Below the pieces are notes generated by a model that was not told the origin of the DNA, did no database searches, and worked only from the letters and a program-made list of their open reading frames with translations. Source: Saccoglossus kowalevskii (Eukaryota > Hemichordata > Enteropneusta > Harrimaniidae). From it: a stretch of DNA of 15,972 nucleotides. Location of the stretch: the NCBI RefSeq assembly GCF_000003605.2, contig NW_003132737.1, positions 64,001 through 79,972 of the forward strand, given 5' to 3'. The position numbers and the translations under genes are program-made. Positions 9,817-15,972 of the stretch are shown here, in pieces; position 1 is the first letter of the stretch; every line of letters begins with the position of its first letter.

Positions 9817-10692
9817 ATTGGTTCTATCCCTGAAGACCCGTATTGGAGTTATTTCAACGGATCTTCAGATTAATGATGTCGTAGACAATTCCGGATTGGT
9901 TCTATCACTGAAGATCCATTGATTGGAGTTATTTAAACGGCTCTTCAGATTAATGATATTACAGACATCCCTGGTTTGGTTCTATCACTGAAGACCCGTT
10001 GATTGGAGTTATTTCAACGGATCACTAGATTAATGATATTGCAGACATCGCCGGATTGGTTGTATCACTGAAGACCCATTGATTGTAGTTATTTCAACGG
10101 ATCTTCAGATTAATGATGTCATAGAAAATCCCGGATTGGTTCTATCACTGAAGACCCATTGATTGGAGTTATTTCAACGGATCTCTAGATTAATGATATC
10201 GCAGACAATCCTGGATTGGTTCTATCACTGAAGACCCGTATTGGAGTTATTTCAACGGATCTTCAGATTAATGATGTCGTAGACAATTCCGGATTGGTTC
10301 TATCACTGAAGACCCATTGATTGGAGTTATTTAAACGGCTCTTCAGATTAATGATATTACAGACATCCCTGGTTTGGTTCTATCACTGAAGACCCGTTGA
10401 ATGGTGTTATTTCAACGGATCTCCAGATTAATGATATTGCAGACATCGCCGGATTGGTTGTATCACTGAAGACCCAATGATTGGAGTTATTTCAACCGAT
10501 CTCTAGATTAATGATATCGCAGACAATCCTGGATTGGTTGTATCACTGAAGACCCATTGATTGGAGTTATTTCAACGGATTTCTAGATTAATGATATCGC
10601 AGACAATCCCAGATTGGTTGTATCACTGAAGACATATTGATTGGAGTTATTTCAACGAATCTCTAGATTAATGATATCGCAGACAATTCTGG
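9817..10692. repeat. HOR copy 5: 11 units, positions 1-11 only
   Basis: Units 124-134 follow positions 1-11, ending with the ACATATTG unit and its AATTCTGG end at 10692. Unit 135 begins like position 12 but continues as an unrelated TTCAG/ATTACAG type, so the HOR zone ends inside unit 135. Private changes include TATCCCTG in unit 124, GTCATAG in unit 127, TGAATGGTG in unit 131 and CAACGAATC in unit 134. Confidence 0.87.
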
Positions 10693-10772
10693 ATTGGTTC
10701 TATCACTGAAGACCCATTGATTGGAGTTATTTCAACGGATCTTCAGATTAATGATATTACAGACATCCCTGG
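10693..10772. repeat. Boundary unit at the end of the HOR zone (unit 135)
   Basis: The first half matches HOR position 12, but from CTTCAG onward it is the ATTACAGACATCCCTGG type. The unit as a whole equals unit 2 at 81-160. It is the switch from HOR order to the second block family. Confidence 0.75.
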
Positions 10773-11732
10773 ATTGGTTCTATCACTGAAGATGCATTGA
10801 TTGGAGTTATTTCAACGGATCTTCAGATTAATGATATTACAGACATCCCTGGATTGGTTCTATCACTGAAGATGCATTGATTGGAGTTATTTCAACGGAT
10901 CTTCAGATTAATGATATTACAGACATCCCTGGTTTGGTTCTATCACTGAAGACCCGTTGATTGGAGTTATTTCAACGGATCTCTAGATTAATGATATTGC
11001 AGACATCGCCGGATTGGTTGTATCACTGAAGACCAATTGATTGGAGTTATTTCAACATATCTCTAGATTAATGATATCGCAGACAATCCTGAATTGGTTC
11101 TATCACTGAAGACCCATTGATTGGAGTTATTTCAACGGATCTCTAGATTAATGATATCGCAGACAATCCTGGATTGGTTCTATAACTGAAGACCCATTGA
11201 TTGGAGTTATTTCAACGGATCTTCAGATTAATGATATTACAGACATCCCTGGATTGGTTCTATCACTGAAGACCCATTGATTGGAGTTATTTCAATGGAT
11301 CTTCAGATTAATGATATTACAGACATCCCTGATTTGGTTCTATCACTGAAGACCCGTTTATTGGAGTTATTTCAACGGATCGCTAGATTAATGATATTTC
11401 AGACATCGCCGGATTGGTTGTATCACTGAAGACCCATTGATTGGAGTTATTTCAACGGATCTTCAGATTAATGATGTCGTAGACAATCCCGGATTGGTTC
11501 TATCACTGAAGACCCATTTATTGGAGTCATTTCAAAGGATCTCTAGATTAATGATATCGCAGACAATCCTGGATTGGTTGTATCACTGAAGACCCATTGA
11601 TTGGAGTTATTTCAACAGATCTTCAGATTAATGATATTACAGACAATCCTGGATTGCTTCCATCACTGAAGACCCATTGATTAGAGTTATTTCAACGGAT
11701 CTTCAGATTAATGATATTACAGACAATCCTGG
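10773..11732. repeat. Second multi-unit block, copy 1 (12 units)
   Basis: Units 136-147 are all 80 bp. Order markers: GATGCATTG in units 136 and 137; TTT start with CCCGTTG in 138; GACCAATTG with CAACATATC in 139; plain unit 140; TATAACTG in 141; CAATGGATC in 142; CCCGTTTATT with CGCTAG and ATTTCAG in 143; GTCGTAGACAATCCCGG in 144; CATTTATTGGAGTCAT with CAAAGG in 145; ACAGATC in 146; GCTTCC and TTAGAG in 147. The same order returns at 12613 and 13493, 1,840 and 2,560 bp downstream. Confidence 0.87.
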
Positions 11733-12612
11733 ATTGGTTCCATCACTGAAGACCCATTAATTGGAGTTATTTCAACGGATCTCTAGATTAATGATATCAC
11801 AGACAATCCTGGATTGGTTCTATCACTGAAGACCCATTGATTGGAGTTATTTCAACGGATCTCCAGATTAATGATATCACAGACAATCCTGGATTGGTTC
11901 TGTCACTGAAGACCCATTGATTGGAGTTATTTCAACGGATCTCTAGATTAATGATATCACAGACAATCCCGGATTGGTTCTATCACTGAAGACCCATTAA
12001 TTGGAGTTATTTCAACGGATCCTCTTATTAATGATATCGCAGACAATCCTGGATTGGTTCTATCACTGAAGACCCATTGATTGGAGTTATTTCAACGGAT
12101 CGCTAGATTAATGATATCACAGACATCCCTGGTTTCGTTCTATCACGGAAGACCCATTGATTGGAGTTATTTCAACGGATCTCTAGATTAATGATATTAC
12201 AGACATCCCTGGGGTGGTTCTATCACTGAAGACCCGTTGATTGGAGTTATTTCAACGGATCTTCAGATTAATGATATTACAGACATCCCTGGATTGGTTC
12301 TATCACTGAAGACCCATTGATTGGAGTTATTTCAACGGATCTTCAAGTTAATGATATTACAGACATCCCTGGTTTGGTTCTATCACTGAAGACCCGTTGA
12401 TTGGAGTTATTTCAACGGATCTTCAGATTAATGATATTACATACATCCCTGGATTGGTTGTATCACTGAAGACCCATTGATTGGAGTTATTTCAACAGAT
12501 CTCTAGATTAATGATATCGCAGACAATCCTGGATTGGTTGTATCACTGAAGACCCATTGATTGGAGTTATTTCGACGGATCTTCAGATTAATGATATTAC
12601 AAACATCCCTGG
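11733..12612. repeat. Mixed units between second-block copies, units 148-158
   Basis: Units 148-151 (11733-12052) repeat 561-880. Units 153-156 (12133-12452) carry TTTCGTT with TCACGGAAG, GGGTGG, TTCAAGTT and ACATACATCCC markers. Their order partly returns at 14053-14291 (units 177-179), with one unit fewer. All units are 80 bp and nothing except satellite is present. Confidence 0.85.
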
Positions 12613-13492
12613 TTTGGTTCTATCACTGAAGATGCATTGATTGGAGTTATTTCAACGGATCTTCAGATTAATGATATTACAGACATCCCTGGATTGGTTC
12701 TATCACTGAAGATGCATTGATTGGAGTTATTTCAACGGATCTTCAGATTAATGATATTACAGACATCCCTGGTTTGGTTCTATCACTGAAGACCCGTTGA
12801 TTGGAGTTATTTCAACGGATCTCTAGATTAATGATATTGCAGACATCGCCGGATTGATTGTATCACTGAAGACCAATTGATTGGTGTTATTTCAACGGAT
12901 CTCTAGATTAATGATATCGCAGACAATCCTGAATTGGTTCTATCACTGAAGACCCATTGATTAGAGTTATTTCAACGGATCTCTAGATTAATGATATCGC
13001 AGACAATCCTGGATTGGTTCTATAACTGAAGACCCATTGATTGGAGTTATTTCAATGGATCTTCAGATTAATGATATTACAGACATCCCTGATTTGGTTC
13101 TATCACTGAAGACCCGTTTATTGGAGTTATTTCAACGGATCGCTAGATTAATGATATTTCAGACATCGCCGGATTGGTTGTATCACTGAAGACCCATTGA
13201 TTGGAGTTATTTCAACGGATCTTCAGATTAATGATGTCGTAGACAATCCCGGATTGGTTCTATCACTGAAGACCCATTTATTGGAGTCATTTCAAAGGAT
13301 CTCTAGATTAATGATATCGCAGACAATCCTGGATTGGTTGTATCACTGAAGACCCATTGATTGGAGTTATTTCAACGGATCTTCAGATTAATGATATTAC
13401 AGACAATCCTGGATTGCTTCCATCACTGAAGACCCATTGATTAGAGTTATTTCAACGGATCTTCAGATTAGTGATATTACAGACATCCCTGG
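12613..13492. repeat. Second multi-unit block, copy 2 (11 units, one unit lost)
   Basis: Units 159-169 follow 136-147, except that unit 164 (13013-13092) fuses the TATAACTG start of unit 141 with the CAATGG and CCCTGATTT end of unit 142, a clean 80-bp loss. Unit 169 begins like unit 147 (GCTTCC, TTAGAG) but ends ATTAGTGATATTACAG with a CATCCCTGG end, and so leads straight into the next copy. Private changes include GATTGTATC and TTGGTGTT in unit 162. Confidence 0.87.
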
Positions 13493-13972
13493 TTTGGTTC
13501 TATCACTGAAGACCCGTTGATTGGAGTTATTTCAACGGATCTCTAGATTAATGATATTGCAGACATCGCCGGATTGGTTGTATCACTGAAGACCAATTGA
13601 TTGGAGTTATTTCAACATATCTCTAGATTAATGATATCGCAGACAATCCTGAATTGGTTCTATCACTGAAGACCCATTGATTGGAGTTATTTCAACGGAT
13701 CTCTAGATTAATGATATCGCAGACAATCCTGGATTGGTTCTATAACTGAAGACCCATTGATTGGAGTTATTTCAACGGTTCTTCAGATTAATGATATTAC
13801 AGACATCCCTGGATTGGTTCTATCACTGAAGACCCATTGATTGGAGTTATTTCAATGGATCTTCAGATTAATGATATTACAGACATCCCTGATTTGGTTC
13901 TATCACTGAAGACCCGTTTATTGGAGTTATTTCAACGGATCGCTAGATTAATGATATTTCAGACATCGCCGG
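13493..13972. repeat. Second multi-unit block, copy 3 (6 units)
   Basis: Units 170-175 match units 138-143, including the rare CAACATATC and TATAACTG variants and both the TATAACTG and CAATGG units that copy 2 had fused. Copy 3 is therefore closer to copy 1 than to its neighbour copy 2. It ends with the CCCGTTTATT/CGCTAG/ATTTCAG unit, and unit 176 then departs. Confidence 0.87.
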
Positions 13973-14291
13973 ATTGGTTGTATCATTGAAGACCCATTGA
14001 TTGGAGTTATTTCAACGGATCTTCAGATTAATGATACTACAGACAATCATGGTTTCGTTCTATCACGGAAGACCAATGATTGGAGTTATTTCAACCGATC
14101 TCTAGATTAATGATATTACAGACATCCCTGGGGTGGTTCTATCACTGAAGACCCGTTGATTGGAGTTATTTCAACGGATCTTCAGATTAATGATATTACA
14201 GACATCCCTGGTTTGGTTCTATCACTGAAGACCCGTTGATTTGAGTTATTTCAACGGATCTTCAGATTAATGATATTACATACAACCCTGG
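13973..14291. repeat. Mixed units 176-179, partial copy of 12133-12452
   Basis: Unit 176 has a TATCATTG start and a unique GATACTACAGACAATCATGG end. Unit 177 (14053-14131) is 79 bp, combining TTTCGTT and TCACGGAAG with CCAATG and CAACCG. Unit 178 has the GGGTGG start. Unit 179 has ATTTGAG and ACATACAACCC. The order TTTCGTT, GGTGG, TTT matches units 153, 154 and 156. Confidence 0.82.
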
Positions 14292-14611
14292 ATTGGTTGT
14301 ATCACTGAAGACCCATTGATTGGAGTTATTTCAACGGATCTCCAGATTAATGATATTGCAGACATCGCCGGATTGGTTGTATCACTGAAGACCCAATGAT
14401 TGGAGTTATTTCAACCGATCTCTAGATTAATGATATCGCAGACAATCCTGGATTGGTTGTATCACTGAAGACCCATTGATTGGAGTTATTTCAACGGATT
14501 TCTAGATTAATGATATCGCAGACAATCCCAGATTGGTTGTATCACTGAAGACATATTGATTGGAGTTATTTTAACGGATCTCTAGATTAATGATATCGCA
14601 GACAATTCTGG
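14292..14611. repeat. Detached fragment of the HOR (positions 8-11)
   Basis: Units 180-183 carry, in order, CTCCAG with ATCGCCGG; CCCAATG with CAACCG; GGATTTCTAG with AATCCCAG; and ACATATTG with AATTCTGG. These are HOR positions 8-11. The first half of unit 180 is GTATC/CCCATTG rather than the TTT/CCCGTTG of position 8, so the join lies inside unit 180. Unit 184 resembles position 12 only at its start. The private TTTTAAC is in unit 183. Confidence 0.85.
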
Positions 14612-15331
14612 ATTGGTTCTATCACTGAAGACCCATTGATTGGAGTTATTTCAACGGATCTCTAGATTAATGATATCGTAGACAATCCTGGATTGGTTCT
14701 ATCACTGAAGACCCATTGATTGGAGTTATTTCCACGGATCTCTAGATTAATGATATCGTAGACAATCCTGGATTGGTTCTGTCACAGTAGACACATTGAT
14801 TGGAGTTATTTCAACGGATCTTCAGATTAATGATATCACAGACAATCCTGGATTGCTTCTATCACTGAAGACCCATTGATTGGAGTTATTTCAACGGATC
14901 TCCAGATTAATGATATCACAGACAATCCTGGATTGGTTCTATCACTGAAGACCCATTGATTGGAGTTATTTCAACGGATCTCTAGATTAATGATATCACA
15001 GACAATCCCGGATTGGTTCTATCACTGAAGACCCATTAATTGGAGTTATTTCAACGGATCTTCAGATTAATGATGTCGTAGACAATCCCGGATTGGTTCT
15101 ATCACTGAAGACCCATTGATTGTAGTTATTTCAACGGATCTCTAGATTAATGATATCGCAGACAATCCTGGATTGGTTCTATCACGGAAGACCCATTGAT
15201 TGTAGTTATTTCAACGGATCTCTAGATTAATGATATTGCAGACATCGCCGGATTGGTTGTATCACTGAAGACCCATTGATTGGAGTTATTTCAACGGATC
15301 TCTAGATTAATGATATTGCAGACAATCCTGG
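14612..15331. repeat. Mixed monomers, units 184-192
   Basis: These are nine 80-bp units. Units 184 and 185 share ATCGTAGACAATCC. Unit 186 has a private TCACAGTAGACACATTG. Units 187-189 resemble 641-880 and 11813-12052 in order (CTCCAG/ATCACAG, then a CCCGG end, then ATTAATT). Units 190 and 191 have TTGTAG. I see no gene or unique insert. Confidence 0.85.
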
Positions 15332-15889
15332 ATTGGTTCTATCACTGAAGACCCATTAATTGGAGTTATTTCAACGGATCTCTAGATTAATGATATCACA
15401 GACAATCCTGGAGTGGTTCTATCACTGAAGACCCATTGATTGGAGTTATTTCAACGGATCTCTAGATTAATGATATCGCAGATAATCCTGGATTGGTTCT
15501 ATCACTGAAAACCCATTGATTGTAGTTATTTCAACGGATCTCTAGATTAATGATATCGCAGATAATCCTGGATTGGTTCTATCACTGAAGACCCGTTGCT
15601 TGTAGTTATTTCAACGGATCTCTAGATTAATGATATTGCAGACATCGCCGGATTGGTTGTATCACTGGAGACCCATTAATTGGAGTTATTTCAACGGATC
15701 TCTAGATTAATGATATCGCAGACAATCCTGGATTGGTTCTATCACTGAAGACCCATTAATTGGAGTTATTTCAACGGATCTCTAGATTAATGATATTGCA
15801 GATAATCCTGGATTGGTTCTATCACTGAAGACCCGTATTGGAGTTATTTCAACGGATCTTCAGATTAATGATGTCGTGGACAATCCCGG
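15332..15889. repeat. Copy of 3674-4231 ending in a switch unit
   Basis: Units 193-199 pair one-to-one with units 47-53. The last, unit 199 (15812-15889), has the CCCGTATTGG two-base deletion of unit 53 in its first half. Its second half reads GTCGTGGACAATCCCGG, which is the end of unit 23 (1755-1834), not of unit 53. The join therefore lies between these markers. Confidence 0.87.
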
Positions 15890-15972
15890 ATTGGTTCTAT
15901 CACCGAAGACCCATTGATTGGAGTTATTTCAACGGATCTCTAGATTAATGATGTCGTAGACAATCCCCGGAT
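15890..15972. repeat. Last complete unit (81 bp) plus 2 bases
   Basis: Unit 200 has TCACCGAAG with CTCTAG and GTCGTAGACAATCC. It matches unit 24 (1835-1914) except for one extra C in its CCCCGG end. Together with the end of unit 199 it copies about 1795-1914. The array runs off the window edge. Confidence 0.88.

Larger units (their letters stand above)
1..15972. repeat. Satellite DNA array, 80-bp monomer, 200 complete units
   Basis: The array is head-to-tail, all in one orientation, with no interruption. Units are numbered from base 1, each beginning with a motif like ATTGGTTCTATCACTGAAGA. The best conserved parts are the TCACTGAAGACCC core, the TTGGAGTTATTTCAACGGATC core and GATTAATGAT. Most variation lies at unit positions 24-27, 50-53 and 64-79. 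Non-80-bp units are: 78 bp at 1121, 4154, 4552, 6468, 6866, 7424, 7822, 9019, 9817, 10215 and 15812; 76 bp at 1439; 79 bp at 1596, 2075, 5030, 5749, 8300 and 14053; 81 bp at 1515 and 15890. These lengths sum exactly to 15970. The commonest unit has stops in every frame on both strands, so the array is non-coding. The array presumably continues beyond both window ends. The family is not recognised. Confidence 0.98.

Noticed and set aside
4154-10692. Whole HOR zone as an assembly duplication artefact
   Set aside because: Copies contain private substitutions (for example CTGCAG at unit 117, CAAAGG in unit 86, CTGTTGG in unit 65) and different unit numbers, which simple duplicated contigs would not show. 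Local misassembly is still possible and is raised in the junction findings.
1-15972. Protein-coding gene with tandem repeats
   Set aside because: The commonest unit has stops in all three frames on each strand (forward: TGA at unit positions 15 and 26, TAG at 52, TAA at 57, TGA at 60), and the 80-bp period rotates the frame. In the consensus, open stretches are about 70 nt, rising to about 130 nt where TAG is lost. Units with the 78-bp deletion may allow somewhat more. I did not run an exhaustive ORF scan.
1-15972. CRISPR array
   Set aside because: There are no unique spacers between repeats. The units abut directly, variants recur in blocks, and the unit is too long and too similar throughout.
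1-15972. CENP-B box
   Set aside because: On the minus strand CCGTTGAAAT resembles the first half of the box (CGTTG and following AA), but one base of the TTCG core and the whole CGGG part are missing in the common unit.
1-15972. Transposon, MITE or LTR element origin
   Set aside because: I see no terminal inverted repeats bounding a larger element, no target-site duplications, no polypurine tract or primer site, and no coding remnant. The only dyads are short ones within the unit.
1-15972. Ribosomal, tRNA or other RNA gene cluster
   Set aside because: No tRNA A/B-box or cloverleaf pattern and no recognisable rRNA or snRNA segment is visible in the unit. The 80-bp length is tRNA-like only by coincidence.
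1-15972. Telomeric repeat or simple microsatellite
   Set aside because: The unit has no short 5-8 bp motif iterated. The smallest internal period I can support is about 27 bp and it is strongly diverged.
1-15972. Claim that this is the functional centromere
   Set aside because: Higher-order organisation fits centromeric satellites, but subtelomeric and other heterochromatic satellites also form such arrays. Sequence alone cannot decide, and no kinetochore-specific motif is seen.

Overview
The whole 15,972-base window is one uninterrupted head-to-tail tandem array of an AT-rich satellite repeat of about 80 bp (the commonest unit is about 39% G+C). Walking the array from base 1, I count 200 complete units ending at 15970, plus 2 bases of unit 201. 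Most units are exactly 80 bp. Eleven are 78 bp, and a few are 76, 79 or 81 bp. No unique sequence interrupts the array, and neither edge of the array lies in the window. I see no protein-coding gene, RNA gene, transposon or CRISPR array. The commonest unit carries stop codons in all three forward and all three reverse frames, and because 80 is not a multiple of 3 any reading frame rotates through all three unit frames, so long ORFs cannot form. A non-coding satellite array of this size suggests a eukaryotic nuclear genome (centromeric, pericentromeric, subtelomeric or other heterochromatin). I do not recognise the satellite family and cannot name the lineage.

Layout: 1-880, mixed units, including a short block (561-880) with a near copy at 11733-12052. 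881-1514, an isolated fragment of the higher-order repeat described next. 1515-2153, mixed and indel-rich units. 2154-4153, 25 fairly uniform monomers. 4154-10692, a higher-order repeat (HOR) zone whose full period is 20 units (1,595 bp), present as five successive copies of 29, 12, 20, 10 and 11 (partial) units. 10693-13972, three copies of a second multi-unit block separated by other units. 13973-15331, mixed units with another HOR fragment (14292-14611). 15332-15889, a near copy of 3674-4231. The last stretch (15849-15970) switches to a copy of 1795-1914.

Structure exists at several nested levels. The 80-bp unit itself looks like three diverged 27/27/26-bp sub-repeats. A three-unit cassette with linked variants recurs about 19 times. 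A five-unit, 398-bp module is repeated inside the 20-unit HOR. The HOR copies differ from one another by whole-unit deletions and duplications that keep the 80-bp register. Copies 1 and 3 show only two differences over 1,275 bp by eye, whereas neighbouring unit types differ by roughly 10%, so the HOR zone was amplified recently. The most useful content of the window is this history of local duplication by unequal exchange. I found nothing that looks like an encoded biological system.
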